From Ralstonia pickettii (lineage in GTDB: Bacteria > Pseudomonadota > Gammaproteobacteria > Burkholderiales > Burkholderiaceae), in the NCBI RefSeq assembly GCF_000607165.1, contig NZ_JFZG01000020.1, positions 1-64,000 on the forward strand: 64,000 bases of DNA, read 5' to 3'. Both the position numbers and the translations under genes were made by a program. Within the stretch, counting starts at the first letter, position 1. Each line of letters starts with the position of its first letter. Below are positions 9,214 through 18,788 of the stretch, in pieces. The notes below the pieces were generated by a model. That model had not been told where the DNA came from, did no database searches, and saw nothing but the letters and a program-made list of their open reading frames with translations.

Positions 9214-9783
9214 ATGCTGCTGATGCTCGACAACTACGACTCCTTTACCTACAACATCGTCCAGTACTTTGGCGAACTCGGCCAGGACGTGCGCACGTTC
9301 CGCAACGACGAGATCACGATCGAAGAGATCGAAAAGCTGAACCCCGAGCGCATCTGCCTGTCGCCCGGCCCGTGCACGCCGACGGAAGCCGGCATCCTGG
9401 TTCCAGCCCTCAAGCACTTTGCAGGGCGCGTGCCCATCCTGGGCGTATGCCTGGGGCACCAGGCCATCGCAGATGCGTTTGGCGGACGAGTCATCCGCGC
9501 ACAGAAGGTGATGCACGGCAAGGTCAGCACCATCGAAAACACCGGCGTGGGCGTGTTCGCCAACCTACCGAGGCATTTCAAGGTGACGCGCTATCACTCG
9601 CTGGCGATCGAGCGCGAAACGCTGCCGGACTGCCTGGAAATCACCGCCTGGACGGAAGACGGTGAAATCATGGGCGTGCGCCACAAGACGCTGCCCGTCG
9701 AAGGTGTGCAATTCCACCCGGAATCGATCCTGTCTGAACACGGCCATGCACTGCTTGGCAATTTCCTGAAGGAACGCGTCTGA
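9214..9783 (+). CDS. trpG: anthranilate synthase component II (glutamine amidotransferase)
   Basis: A 189-aa class I amidotransferase that hydrolyses glutamine and passes ammonia to TrpE; such TrpG proteins may also serve as PabA. The nucleophile Cys is in GVCLGHQAI and the His/Glu pair is in VQFHPESIL. The start [14 protein letters not shown] follows an AAGGAGAA ribosome site just after trpE. Its TGA overlaps the ATG of the next gene (TGATG). Confidence 0.95.
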   Translation: MLLMLDNYDSFTYNIVQYFGELGQDVRTFRNDEITIEEIEKLNPERICLSPGPCTPTEAGILVPALKHFAGRVPILGVCLGHQAIADAFGGRVIRAQKVMHGKVSTIENTGVGVFANLPRHFKVTRYHSLAIERETLPDCLEITAWTEDGEIMGVRHKTLPVEGVQFHPESILSEHGHALLGNFLKERV

Positions 9784-10214
9784 TGCGCCGCGCGTGCGCG
9801 GTCGTGGCCGCATTGATGGCAAGCCTGCCGGCAATGGCCAGTACGCTGGAAGCCTGCCGCGCGGCCCAGTCTGAAGCCGGCGGCGTCGCTCAATGCGTGC
9901 AAGGCGCACGCAAGGCAGCGCTGGCCGAACTGGCGACCGCGGAATCCGCCCGCCGCAACGACCTGCGCGCACGCATGAACCTGCGCGGCGGCATTGATCG
10001 GGGCGCCGCCATGGCCTTTGACCGCTCCGTGCGCGCACACCAACTCTATCGACAGGCCGAATGCGACCTGGAACGCCGCTTGGCTCGCAACACGCCCGAT
10101 GCCGACCTGGCCGAAGCCGCGTGCGAGGCCGACCTGTCGCGTGAGCGCATCGGCGCCTTGCGCGACGTCGCACAGCCGGCCACCCCGGCTGCGGCTCCGG
10201 CAGCGCCCAACTGA
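9783..10214 (+). CDS. small exported protein within the trp operon
   Basis: A 143-residue protein with a signal peptide ending near PAMA-S (residue 19). The mature part is helical, with Cys residues in [24 protein letters not shown] and AACEADLS, and a Pro/Ala tail. The spacing of Cys and the [11 protein letters not shown] stretch resemble LprI/DUF1311-like periplasmic proteins, but the match is weak. The start overlaps the trpG stop and trpD begins 13 bp later, so it is transcribed within the trp operon. Nothing in the sequence links it to tryptophan synthesis. Confidence 0.7.
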   Translation: MRRACAVVAALMASLPAMASTLEACRAAQSEAGGVAQCVQGARKAALAELATAESARRNDLRARMNLRGGIDRGAAMAFDRSVRAHQLYRQAECDLERRLARNTPDADLAEAACEADLSRERIGALRDVAQPATPAAAPAAPN

Positions 10215-10227
10215 ATACGGAACGATC

Positions 10228-11265
10228 ATGTCCATCACCCCGCAAGAAGCGCTCGTTCGCTGTATCGAGCACCGCGAAATCTTCCACGACGAGATGCTGC
10301 ATCTGATGCGGCTCATCATGCGCGGCGAGATGTCGCCAGTCATGGCGGCCGCCCTCACCATGGGGCTGCGCGTCAAAAAAGAGACCATCGGCGAAATCGC
10401 GGCCGCTGCCACCGTCATGCGCGAATTCGCCACCAAGGTCGATGTGCCCGCTGAGGTGTCCGATCACTTCGTCGACATCGTCGGCACGGGCGGCGACGGC
10501 GCCAACACTTTCAACATCTCGACCGCCTCGATGTTCGTGGCGGCGGCGGCTGGCGCACGCATCGCCAAGCATGGCGGGCGCGGCGTCAGCTCCAAGTCCG
10601 GCAGCGCCGATGTGCTCGAAGCGCTGGGCGTCAACATCATGCTCACGCCCGAGCAGGTGGCCGAATCGATCGAGACGGCAGGCATCGGTTTCATGTTTGC
10701 GCCCAATCACCACCCCGCGATGAAGAACGTCGCCCCCATCCGCAAGGAACTGGGCGTGCGCACGATCTTCAACATCCTCGGGCCTCTGACCAACCCGGCC
10801 GGCGCGCCGAACATCCTGATGGGCGTGTTCCACCCGGATTTGGTCGGCATTCAGGTGCGTGTGATGCAGCGCCTGGGCGCGAAACACGCCGTGGTCGTCT
10901 ACGGCAAGGACGGCATGGACGAGGTATCGCTGGGTGCCGCCACGCTCGTCGGGGAACTCAAGGACGGCGTGGTGACCGAATACGAAATCCATCCCGAGGA
11001 CTACGGCATGCAGATGGTCTCCAACCGCAGCCTGAAAGTGGCCGATGCGGAGGAGTCCAAAGCCATGCTGATCGACGCGCTGGAAAACAAGCCCGGCACC
11101 CCGCGCGAGATCGTCTCGCTCAACGCGGGTGCAGCGCTGTATGCGGCCAACATCGCAGGCTCGATCGGCGACGGCATGAAGCTGGCCCGCGAGGCGATCG
11201 CCTCGGGCGCAGCGCGTGCCAAGCTCGACGAGCTCGTGCGCGTCACCAACCAGTTCAAAGCCTGA
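10228..11265 (+). CDS. trpD: anthranilate phosphoribosyltransferase
   Basis: A 345-aa enzyme that joins anthranilate and PRPP. It has the N-terminal helical domain with HREIFHDEM, the PRPP loop [15 protein letters not shown] (from about residue 89) and [21 protein letters not shown], plus the Mg-site acidic pair in KDGMDEVS. The start MSITPQEAL was taken because a longer frame upstream overlaps the preceding gene. It is followed 1 bp later by trpC. Confidence 0.96.
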   Translation: MSITPQEALVRCIEHREIFHDEMLHLMRLIMRGEMSPVMAAALTMGLRVKKETIGEIAAAATVMREFATKVDVPAEVSDHFVDIVGTGGDGANTFNISTASMFVAAAAGARIAKHGGRGVSSKSGSADVLEALGVNIMLTPEQVAESIETAGIGFMFAPNHHPAMKNVAPIRKELGVRTIFNILGPLTNPAGAPNILMGVFHPDLVGIQVRVMQRLGAKHAVVVYGKDGMDEVSLGAATLVGELKDGVVTEYEIHPEDYGMQMVSNRSLKVADAEESKAMLIDALENKPGTPREIVSLNAGAALYAANIAGSIGDGMKLAREAIASGAARAKLDELVRVTNQFKA

Positions 11266-11266
11266 T

Positions 11267-12070
11267 ATGTCCGACATCCTGCAGAAAATCCTGGCCGTGA
11301 AGGCCGAAGAAGTGGCCGCCGCGCGCAAGCACCGTGACCTCCCGAGTGTGCGCGCAGAGGCCGAGGCCAACCGCACGGACAGCGCCCTCGGCCCCCGCGG
11401 CTTTGCCAAGGCGATGCGCGAGAAGATCGCCGCCGGCCACGCCGCCGTCATCGCCGAGGTGAAAAAGGCGTCACCGTCCAAGGGCGTACTGCGCCCGGAC
11501 TTCCAGCCCGCCGACATCGCCCGCAGCTATGCCGAGCACGGCGCCGCCTGCCTGTCGGTGCTGACCGACGAGCAATTCTTCCAGGGCCACGCCGACTATC
11601 TGCGCGAAGCCCGCGCCGCCTGCGCGCTGCCCGCACTGCGCAAGGACTTCCTGGTCGATCTGTACCAGGTGTACGAGGCGCGCTCGTGGGGCGCAGATTG
11701 CATCCTGCTGATCGTTGCTGCGCTGGATCAGGGCCTGATGGTCGAACTCGAAGCGTGCGCGCTCGAACTCGGCCTGGACGTGCTGGTGGAAGTGCACGAC
11801 GGCCATGAGCTGGACCGCGCGCTGCGCCTGCAAACGCCGCTGGTGGGCGTGAACAACCGCAACCTGCGCACGTTCGAAACCTCGCTCGACACCACGCTCG
11901 ACCTGCTCAAGCACATGCCGGACGATCGCATCGTCGTGACGGAATCCGGCATCCTCACGCCGGACGACGTGCGCAAGATGCGCGCCGCCGCCGTCAACGC
12001 GTTCCTCGTCGGCGAAGCCTTCATGCGCGCCGAAGACCCGGGCGCCGAACTCGCCCGCCTGTTTGCCTGA
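11267..12070 (+). CDS. trpC: indole-3-glycerol phosphate synthase
   Basis: A 267-aa TIM-barrel enzyme that closes the indole ring. The catalytic lysine strand [10 protein letters not shown], the second lysine in [25 protein letters not shown] and VTESGI are all present. The protein is monofunctional (no TrpF domain), as in most proteobacteria outside the enterics. The start is one base after the trpD stop. The CYTH gene follows after 3 bp, so trp transcription probably continues into CYTH and ung. Confidence 0.96.
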   Translation: MSDILQKILAVKAEEVAAARKHRDLPSVRAEAEANRTDSALGPRGFAKAMREKIAAGHAAVIAEVKKASPSKGVLRPDFQPADIARSYAEHGAACLSVLTDEQFFQGHADYLREARAACALPALRKDFLVDLYQVYEARSWGADCILLIVAALDQGLMVELEACALELGLDVLVEVHDGHELDRALRLQTPLVGVNNRNLRTFETSLDTTLDLLKHMPDDRIVVTESGILTPDDVRKMRAAAVNAFLVGEAFMRAEDPGAELARLFA

Positions 12071-12073
12071 TCG

Positions 12074-12733
12074 ATGGCCCGCGAGATTGAACTGAAGCTG
12101 GCCGTATCGGCCGGCACGCACGACACCCTGGTCGGGTGGCTGGACGCCCATGCGCAGGCGGCCGGCTCGGTGGAATTGGGAAACGTCTACTACGACACGG
12201 CCGACCAGGCGCTGGCACGCAACCGTGCCGCGCTGCGCGTGCGCCGTCAGGGCAGCCAATGGCTGCAAACGCTGAAGACCGCAGCAGTGAGTACGTCCGG
12301 TTTGAGCGCCCGCCACGAATGGGAGGTGCCGCTACAGAACGATGCGCTGTCCGTCGATGCCTTCGTCGCCAACAACGCCGCTGAGGCTGCTGATTATGTT
12401 CGGCCACACGCGGCTGCGCTCGCCCCGCTGTTCCGCACCGATTTCACGCGCCGCCTGTGGCATGTGCGTGCCGAGGGCGGCGAGATCGAGATTGCACTGG
12501 ACGCCGGCGCCATCCTCATCCCCGGCACGCAAGCACGCGAGCCGATCGACGAACTCGAACTGGAGTGGAAGCCGACAGCCGGCAGCGCGCTCAGCGAAGA
12601 CGCAATTGCCGAGCGACTACGCGCCTGGACCGAGACGCTGCACGCCGCTGTGACCGGACTCATGCCGCTGGACATCAGCAAGGCGCAACGCGGCTACCAG
12701 TTGCGCGCAAAAACCATCGGAGGCCAAGCGTGA
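12074..12733 (+). CDS. CYTH-domain triphosphatase-like protein
   Basis: A 219-aa stand-alone CYTH (triphosphate tunnel) protein. The signature ExExK occurs as EIELKL at residues 4-9, followed by the tunnel strands YYDTAD, ALRVRR, LQTLKT, EWEVPL and LELEWK, all rich in Arg, Lys and Glu facing a tunnel. CYTH enzymes hydrolyse inorganic or organic triphosphates with Mg or Mn. Unlike E. coli YgiF there is no CHAD domain. It lies 3 bp behind trpC and its stop overlaps the ung GTG. Confidence 0.85.
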   Translation: MAREIELKLAVSAGTHDTLVGWLDAHAQAAGSVELGNVYYDTADQALARNRAALRVRRQGSQWLQTLKTAAVSTSGLSARHEWEVPLQNDALSVDAFVANNAAEAADYVRPHAAALAPLFRTDFTRRLWHVRAEGGEIEIALDAGAILIPGTQAREPIDELELEWKPTAGSALSEDAIAERLRAWTETLHAAVTGLMPLDISKAQRGYQLRAKTIGGQA

Positions 12734-13521
12734 CGCGACGCGCCGATCCGGCGCAAGCCGCCCTCTTCGACGAACCCGCAGCAGACACGACCGCCGTGAG
12801 TTTCACCCCGCTGGCCCAGCAGTTCGACGCCCTGCCCGCCGATTGGAAGGCGCTCCTCACGCCTTGCATCGCGCAGACCAACTGGCCAGAGTTGTGCGCC
12901 TTTGTTGATGGCGAGCGGGCGGCGGGCAAGCCGATTTTTCCGACGGATGTCTTCCGCGCGTTGCACCTGACATCGGTGGACGATGTGCGCGTCGTCATCC
13001 TCGGTCAGGATCCGTATCACGGCACGGGCACCGTCGATGGCCGCGAGATTCCGCAGGCGCATGGACTGGCGTTTTCGGTGCCGGCCGGCGTGCGCGTGCC
13101 GCCGAGCCTGCGCAACATCTACAAGGAAATCGAAGCGGAATTCGGCTGCAAGCTGCCGGGCACGTCCGGCAACCTGGAGGGCTGGGCACAGCAAGGCGTG
13201 CTGCTGCTGAACACGGTGCTGACCGTCGAGCAAGGCCAAGCTGCGAGCCACGCCAAGCGCGGCTGGGAACGCATCACCGATTGCCTGCTGGAGCAGCTCG
13301 CGCGCGTCGGCCACAAGCGCGTGTTCATGCTGTGGGGCAGCCACGCGCAAGCCAAGCGCGCGCTGCTGTCGGACGGGCATCTGGTACTGGAGGCGCCGCA
13401 CCCGTCGCCGCTATCAGCGCATCGCGGGTTTCTGGGGTGCGGGCATTTCAAGACGGCCAATGATTGGCTAGCGGCGCAAGACCAGCCAGCAATTGATTGG
13501 TTGAAGCCGCAGGTGGGCTGA
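12730..13521 (+). CDS. ung: uracil-DNA glycosylase (family 1)
   Basis: A 263-aa enzyme that removes uracil from DNA. The water-activating loop GQDPYHG has Asp94, and the minor-groove loop HPSPLSAHRG with its catalytic His lies near the C-terminus; VLLLNTVLTVE is also family-typical. The GTG start overlaps the CYTH stop (GTGA) and gives a 30-residue Ala-rich extension before the conserved region; QAALFDEP in it resembles a clamp-binding peptide (QxxLF), though that is inferred. Convergent with the FUSC gene. Confidence 0.95.
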   Translation: MTRRADPAQAALFDEPAADTTAVSFTPLAQQFDALPADWKALLTPCIAQTNWPELCAFVDGERAAGKPIFPTDVFRALHLTSVDDVRVVILGQDPYHGTGTVDGREIPQAHGLAFSVPAGVRVPPSLRNIYKEIEAEFGCKLPGTSGNLEGWAQQGVLLLNTVLTVEQGQAASHAKRGWERITDCLLEQLARVGHKRVFMLWGSHAQAKRALLSDGHLVLEAPHPSPLSAHRGFLGCGHFKTANDWLAAQDQPAIDWLKPQVG

Positions 13522-13534
13522 GGTTGCGGGCCGC

Positions 13535-15751
13535 CTAATCCCTCGACGCCCGCAGTGCCCGCCCCAGCGCTCCACAACGCAGCGCGATCTTGGCCGTGTC
13601 GGCCCGCAGCGCCTGCAGGCGCCGCTCCAGCAAGTGCATCGCCGATAGCGAATCCGATTCTGCTGCCGCATCAACCATGCGGGAACGGGCGGATTTATCG
13701 GCGAAATCCGCAGCGCCCAATTCTTGCGTATCGCGCGGACGCACGCCCCAACCGCCTTCATGCACAGCCTGGTCGAAACGCTCCTTGGCGCGCGCCAGGC
13801 TTTCGAGCGCGGCCTCTGCCGTTTGCTCGACCAGCGCGCGGGTGTCGGCCTCGTCCAGTTCCTGCGCGCGCTGACGCATCAAGATGCGCACCGCCGCCAC
13901 ATGGGCGGCCACCAGGTAGTTCTGAACGATGAAGCGGTTCAGGTTGTCGACGGCGCGGTGGCGGCTCTTGGGCTCGTCCAGCATGCGCGCAAAGGCTGAG
14001 ATCAGCCCCGTGAGCGATTCCATGTACTGCTTGCGCTGCACACGATAGGCAAAGTCATCCTTGAGCGTGCCGAGCAGCAGCTCGCGCGCGGCCTCAATAA
14101 AGCGCCGGTTGGTGCGCAGCACGTCGTCCACCAGCTTGGGCAGGTTGCGATATTCCCAGGCTGGCAGCACATAGCTGAAGGCGGTGGCGATGGCGGCCCC
14201 GATCAGCGTATCGACCAGCCGTTCACCAATGGCGCCCTTGCTGCCCGGCAGCAGCAGGTTGATCTGGATAAGCACCTGCACGCACGCCGCAATGGCCGTG
14301 TAGCGGTAGCGCACGGTGACGAACGCCGCGCTGGCCGCTGTCGACAGGTACAGCACACCCATCAGGATCCACGTCGAATGGGTGAAGCGCAGAATCACGG
14401 CCGCGATCACGCAGCCGATGAGCGTGCCGAGCACACGATCGAAATTGCGCTGGCGCGTCATGCTAAACGTCGGCTTGAGGATCACGACAATGGTCAGCAA
14501 CACCCAGTAGCCGTGCGACGCATAAGGCAGGTGGTCGGCAATCCACAACCCGGCGGCCACCGCCATCGAGATGCGCAGCGCAAAGCGCAACACCGGAGAC
14601 CGCCACGTCAGTTCTTCCAGCACCAGCCGCAGTTCGTATTTCTGGCGTGTGAGGAACGGCGTCATGTCCGGGCGCAGCAGCACCTGCGACGGTTCGACCT
14701 GCGTGTCGGTGGCGGCATGCAACTGCGCCATCAGGCGGATCGCGCCGCGCACCGTGGCCACCGATTCCTCCAGCGCAGCGATGGCTTCGATGGGCACGCC
14801 ATGGTGGTTTCGCTGTAGATCAAGCAGCGCAGCCTCGATGGCGGCCATCTCGTGGTCGTACGACATCGGCGTGGGCGATGGGCGATCACGCCCGACGGCA
14901 TAGGCAACGCCTTCGATGTCCAGGCGCATGCGCTCGATCAGCTCGCGCAGCAGACGCAACACCTCGGCATCGGCCAGCCATTGGCGCAGCACGGTGTAAT
15001 CGGTGTTGGACGACAGCAGGTACTCATAAATGTCGAGCATCCGCATGTGGATCTGCACGAGGCGCCCGTCGCTGGAGGTACGGTTATCGCGGAAGACAAA
15101 ATCGCGTGCCACCTGCTGCTTGTCGGCCACCGAAATCTGCTGGCGAACGAGCGCATTGAACTGCTCGTCGAAATCCTTGGATGCGTCGTAAAAGCCGGCT
15201 TTGCATTCCACGTACACGGCCAGTTCGTACAGGCATTCGGCCAGCACCTGCTCTTTAATGCGCCGCCGCTGGCCCCATGCCACCGCCATCGCAAAGGCCA
15301 TGTAGCCGATGGCGCCGAGGAAGAACTGCAGGGTGTGTTCCACCGCTTCGCGGAAAGCGAATTCTTCGGTAAAGGTGAGCGTCATGACGAACAGCGCCGC
15401 AAACTGCAGCGGCATCGTCTTGTTGCCGTACGCCACCATGAGCCCCGCCAGGAAGCTCACCACCACGATCACCACCGGCAGGATCGCGTACGGCGTCACC
15501 ACCGCCACGAGAAAGGTGACGGCGGTCGTCAGCAGCACGCACGCCATCATCTCGTTGAACTTGTGCCGCAGCGGGCTGGGCAGATCCATGAGGCTCGTGC
15601 ACAGCGCGCCGATCGACACCACCATCGCGCCCTGCAAGTCCATCACCAGCAGTGCGAGCAGCGTCAGGCCGATCACGCCCGTGGCAGTGCGGATGCCGCG
15701 CGAGACGTAATGGCTGTAAAGAAAGGTGCGTGGATCGTGGACGTAATCCAT
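13535..15751 (-). CDS. FUSC-family inner-membrane protein (YccS/AaeB-like)
   Basis: A 738-aa protein with two membrane blocks: about residues 20-160 (several helices) and about residues 395-540, each followed by a long cytoplasmic helical domain. This duplicated layout is that of the fusaric-acid-resistance/YccS family, thought to export aromatic acids or related compounds, although many members have no known substrate. The GYWVLLTIVVILKPTF segment (about residues 415-430) is the family signature. No periplasmic adaptor gene (AaeA-like) is adjacent, so a pump role is uncertain. Confidence 0.8.
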   Translation of the reverse strand: MDYVHDPRTFLYSHYVSRGIRTATGVIGLTLLALLVMDLQGAMVVSIGALCTSLMDLPSPLRHKFNEMMACVLLTTAVTFLVAVVTPYAILPVVIVVVSFLAGLMVAYGNKTMPLQFAALFVMTLTFTEEFAFREAVEHTLQFFLGAIGYMAFAMAVAWGQRRRIKEQVLAECLYELAVYVECKAGFYDASKDFDEQFNALVRQQISVADKQQVARDFVFRDNRTSSDGRLVQIHMRMLDIYEYLLSSNTDYTVLRQWLADAEVLRLLRELIERMRLDIEGVAYAVGRDRPSPTPMSYDHEMAAIEAALLDLQRNHHGVPIEAIAALEESVATVRGAIRLMAQLHAATDTQVEPSQVLLRPDMTPFLTRQKYELRLVLEELTWRSPVLRFALRISMAVAAGLWIADHLPYASHGYWVLLTIVVILKPTFSMTRQRNFDRVLGTLIGCVIAAVILRFTHSTWILMGVLYLSTAASAAFVTVRYRYTAIAACVQVLIQINLLLPGSKGAIGERLVDTLIGAAIATAFSYVLPAWEYRNLPKLVDDVLRTNRRFIEAARELLLGTLKDDFAYRVQRKQYMESLTGLISAFARMLDEPKSRHRAVDNLNRFIVQNYLVAAHVAAVRILMRQRAQELDEADTRALVEQTAEAALESLARAKERFDQAVHEGGWGVRPRDTQELGAADFADKSARSRMVDAAAESDSLSAMHLLERRLQALRADTAKIALRCGALGRALRASRD

Positions 15752-15769
15752 CGGATCAGGCGGCGTGCG

Positions 15770-17635
15770 TCAGGCCGACTTGCCGCGCGCCACCTTGCGC
15801 GCTGCCGCCCGCTTGCCCAGCCAGGCCGAGCGCAGCGGCGACGGCTCCGTTGCCAGCGCCAGCGTGAACTGTGGCGTTGCATCGGCGGCGAGCGTCACGT
15901 TCAGCGTCATCAGTTCGTCGCGGCGGAACACGTGTACCGGCACGGTATCGCCGGCGCGATGGCGCGTGAGCGTCTTGTCGAGCTGGCCCGCCGGCACACG
16001 CAGGCCGTCCACTGCAACGATCAGATCGCCGGCGGACAAACCACCGCGCTGCGCCGGGCTGCCGTCGAAGACCTGCTGCAGCTTGACGAAGCCGTTCTCG
16101 GCGACGGTCTTGACGCCCAGCGCGAGCGCCGTATCGGCGGCCTTGCGCGTGGCGCTCACGCCCATCGCCTTGAAGAGCGCGGGCAGCGGAGGGTCATCAC
16201 GGCCTTCGCTCAACTGGCGCACCAGCGTGCGCAGGCGTACACCGGTGGTTTCTTCCATCAGGCTGATCAGTCCGGCTTCGGTCACGCCGCGCTGCGTGTG
16301 CCCGGCGGCATAGAAATCACGGCCGTACGTCACCCACAGGGCGCGCATTACGTCGTCGAGCGAACGTTCGCCGTGGGTCTGCGTGCGGATCGTCAAGTCC
16401 AGCGCCAGCGCCACCAGGGAGCCCTTGGTGTAGTAGCTGACGATGGCGTTGGGTGCGTTTTCGTCCTGGCGGTAGTACTTCGTCCACGCATCGAACGAGC
16501 TTTCTGCCACGCTCTGCTTCAGGCGGCCGCTGCCGCGCAGCACGCCGTTCCACGTCTTGCCGAGCATCTCCAGATACTGCGCTTCAGAGATCAGGCCCGA
16601 GCGCACCAGCATCAGGTCGTCGTAGTAGCTGGTGAACCCTTCAAACAGCCACAGCAGCGGTGTGTGGACCTCGCGGTCGAGCGCGTATGGCACGAAGGTG
16701 GCCGGCTTGATGCGCTTGACGTTCCAGGTGTGGAAATACTCGTGGCTGACAAGGCCAAGGAAGGTGCGATAGCCCTCGGTGGTCTCATCGCGGCCGGTCA
16801 CGGGCAGGTCGTTGCGCGCGCACATCAATGCGGTGCTGGCGCGATGTTCCAGGCCGCCGTAGCCGTCGGTGGTAACCATCGTCATGAAGACGTAGCGGCG
16901 GTTGCTGTCGAGGAACGGCGCCGTAGCGGTGTGCGGCTCGAACAGGCGGATCTGCGCTTCGCAGATGCGCTTGAAGTCGCGGGCAATGCGTTCCAGATCG
17001 AGATTCGGCACGCGGCCGGTAAAGACGGCGTCGTGCTGCGCGCCGCAGGCCTCGAACGACACCAGCTCGAACGTGCCCATCTCGACCGGGTGGTCGATCA
17101 GTTCGTCGTAGTCCGCCGCTTCGTACCAGCCGAAGCCGTAGCGCTTGGCGCCAGCCTTGCCCTGGACGCGGCCAGTGGCCTCGCGCAGCGCGGTGGCCAC
17201 GCGCCAGCCCCGGTAGGCGTCTCCGGCGGGCGGCTGGATATCGACCAGGCAACGCTGGTCATCCGCGCCTTCCACACGCAGGAATACCGACGTGCCGTTG
17301 AAGAAGCCGTGCGTGGCGTCCAGATGCGCGGCGCGCACTGACAAGTCCCACGCATAGACGTCGTATGAAACCGTCAGCGGCCCGCTGCACGGGGCGGCCC
17401 ACCACGTGTGCTTGTCAACCTTGGTCAGGCGCACCGGCCTGTCAGCCGACGATGCCTCGATCCGCACGATGTTGCGTGCGAACTCGCGGATCATGTAGCT
17501 GCCCGGAATCCACGCCGGCAGCGAAAAGCGCTGGCCTTGGCTGTCAGGCGCGTCAACCGTGACGGTGACGGTGAAAACGTGCGCCTCGGGCGCGGCGGGG
17601 GCGATGGTGTAGCGGATCGGCTTCATGGCGGACAT
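15770..17635 (-). CDS. M61-family glycyl aminopeptidase with PDZ domain
   Basis: A 621-aa metallopeptidase. An N-terminal beta domain is followed by a gluzincin catalytic domain with the zinc motif HEYFHTWNVKRIKP (HExxH) and the third ligand Glu in WLFEGFTSYYDD. A C-terminal PDZ domain contains GSPAQRGGLSAGDLIVAVDG. M61 enzymes remove N-terminal glycine or alanine; there is no clear signal peptide, so the location is uncertain. The start was set at MSAMKPIRYT (17635); ATG at 17626 is an alternative, and the longer upstream frame runs into the reductase gene region. Confidence 0.88.
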   Translation of the reverse strand: MSAMKPIRYTIAPAAPEAHVFTVTVTVDAPDSQGQRFSLPAWIPGSYMIREFARNIVRIEASSADRPVRLTKVDKHTWWAAPCSGPLTVSYDVYAWDLSVRAAHLDATHGFFNGTSVFLRVEGADDQRCLVDIQPPAGDAYRGWRVATALREATGRVQGKAGAKRYGFGWYEAADYDELIDHPVEMGTFELVSFEACGAQHDAVFTGRVPNLDLERIARDFKRICEAQIRLFEPHTATAPFLDSNRRYVFMTMVTTDGYGGLEHRASTALMCARNDLPVTGRDETTEGYRTFLGLVSHEYFHTWNVKRIKPATFVPYALDREVHTPLLWLFEGFTSYYDDLMLVRSGLISEAQYLEMLGKTWNGVLRGSGRLKQSVAESSFDAWTKYYRQDENAPNAIVSYYTKGSLVALALDLTIRTQTHGERSLDDVMRALWVTYGRDFYAAGHTQRGVTEAGLISLMEETTGVRLRTLVRQLSEGRDDPPLPALFKAMGVSATRKAADTALALGVKTVAENGFVKLQQVFDGSPAQRGGLSAGDLIVAVDGLRVPAGQLDKTLTRHRAGDTVPVHVFRRDELMTLNVTLAADATPQFTLALATEPSPLRSAWLGKRAAARKVARGKSA

Positions 17636-17693
17636 TGTAGCGTTGCCGTCCCACGCTGCCGAAGGCAAATCGTCCGCAAACCGGCCTGCCAGC

Positions 17694-18710
17694 CTATCGG
17701 TTGACGTCGACCACAACGCGCCCGCGCATCTTGCCGGCCATGATGTCGTGTGCAGCGTCGATGGCCTCCGAGAGCGACACTTCGCGAGTGATGGCGGCCA
17801 GGCGATCGGGCAGCAGATCGGCGGCCAGGCGTTGCCACGCGGTCTGGCGCAACGCACGCGGTGCCATCACGCTGTCGATCCCGCACAGCGTTATGCCTCG
17901 CAGGATGAACGGCGCGACGGTGGCGGGAAAATCCATCCCCTGCGCCAGCCCGCACGCCGTGACGACACCGCCGTAGCGCACTTGTGCGCAGGCGTTGACC
18001 AGCGTGTGCGAGCCCACCGAATCGACCACCGCCGCCCAGCGCTCCTTCTGCAGTGGCTTGCCAGGGGCGGACAGCTCGGCGCGGTCGATCACCTCCGCCG
18101 CACCCAGCGCCTGCAGGAAATCGGCCTCGCTCGTCTTGCCGGTGGACGCCACCACGCGGTAACCCAGTTTGCCGAGCAGCGCGATGGCGATCGAGCCCAC
18201 GCCGCCCGACGCGCCGGTCACCAGCACCTCGCCGTCGCCCGGTTTCACGCCGGCGCGCTCCAGCGCCAGCACGGACAGCATCGCCGTGTAGCCTGCCGTG
18301 CCGATCGCCATGGCCTGCCGCGCATCGAGCCCCGCCGGCAATGCCACCAGCCAATCGCCGGAAAGCCGCGCCCGCTGCGCCAAGCACCCCCAGTGCGCCT
18401 CGCCGACGCCCCAGCCGTTGAGCACGACCGAATCGCCCGTCCTCCAGTCCGGGTGCGAGGAATCGAGCACCACTCCCGCGCCGTCGATACCGGCCACCAT
18501 TGGCCATTTGCGCACGACGGGACCTTTACCGGTGATGGCCAGGCCGTCCTTGTAGTTGATGGTCGACCAGTCCACGCGGATCAGCACGTCGCCAGCGGTC
18601 ACGTCGTTGGCAAGCGCTTCGGGCGTGGACAACGCCGCGTCATCGAGGTCGACGATGTGGGCCAGCGGCCCGCCATCCTGCTTTTCCAGCATCAGCGCGC
18701 GAAACGACAT
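17694..18710 (-). CDS. acrylyl-CoA reductase (NADPH)-type oxidoreductase
   Basis: A 338-aa medium-chain dehydrogenase/reductase of the YhdH/AcuI type. GroES-like residues (DWSTINYKDGLAITG, PMVAGIDGAG) come first and the NADPH fold VTGASGGVGSIAIALL (from about residue 151) second. There are no structural zinc cysteines, as in quinone-reductase-like members. AcuI-type enzymes reduce acryloyl-CoA to propionyl-CoA; with no neighbouring pathway genes the physiological substrate is open. The start MSFRALML was chosen by family length. Confidence 0.85.
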   Translation of the reverse strand: MSFRALMLEKQDGGPLAHIVDLDDAALSTPEALANDVTAGDVLIRVDWSTINYKDGLAITGKGPVVRKWPMVAGIDGAGVVLDSSHPDWRTGDSVVLNGWGVGEAHWGCLAQRARLSGDWLVALPAGLDARQAMAIGTAGYTAMLSVLALERAGVKPGDGEVLVTGASGGVGSIAIALLGKLGYRVVASTGKTSEADFLQALGAAEVIDRAELSAPGKPLQKERWAAVVDSVGSHTLVNACAQVRYGGVVTACGLAQGMDFPATVAPFILRGITLCGIDSVMAPRALRQTAWQRLAADLLPDRLAAITREVSLSEAIDAAHDIMAGKMRGRVVVDVNR

Positions 18711-18744
18711 GCCAAGTCTCCGAGGGTGAGGTGAATGCAAGCGC

Positions 18745-18775
18745 CCAAAGAAAAAGCGCCGGATCTACCGGCGCT
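18745..18775 (-). terminator. terminator downstream of dsbC
   Basis: A perfect 8-bp stem AGCGCCGG (18755-18762) and CCGGCGCT (18768-18775) with a 5-nt loop. The A-rich run on its left (18748-18755) is a U-run when read on the minus strand, so it terminates dsbC transcripts. It separates dsbC from the reductase gene. Confidence 0.8.
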
Positions 18776-18788
18776 TCCTTCGTGCGAA

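Noticed and set aside
9565-11517. 650-codon open frame on the minus strand
   Set aside because: Antisense to trpG, the exported-protein gene, trpD and trpC.
14852-17341. 829-codon open frame on the plus strand
   Set aside because: It runs antisense across both the FUSC gene and the M61 peptidase gene; it is a by-product of strong third-position G/C bias and has no signatures.
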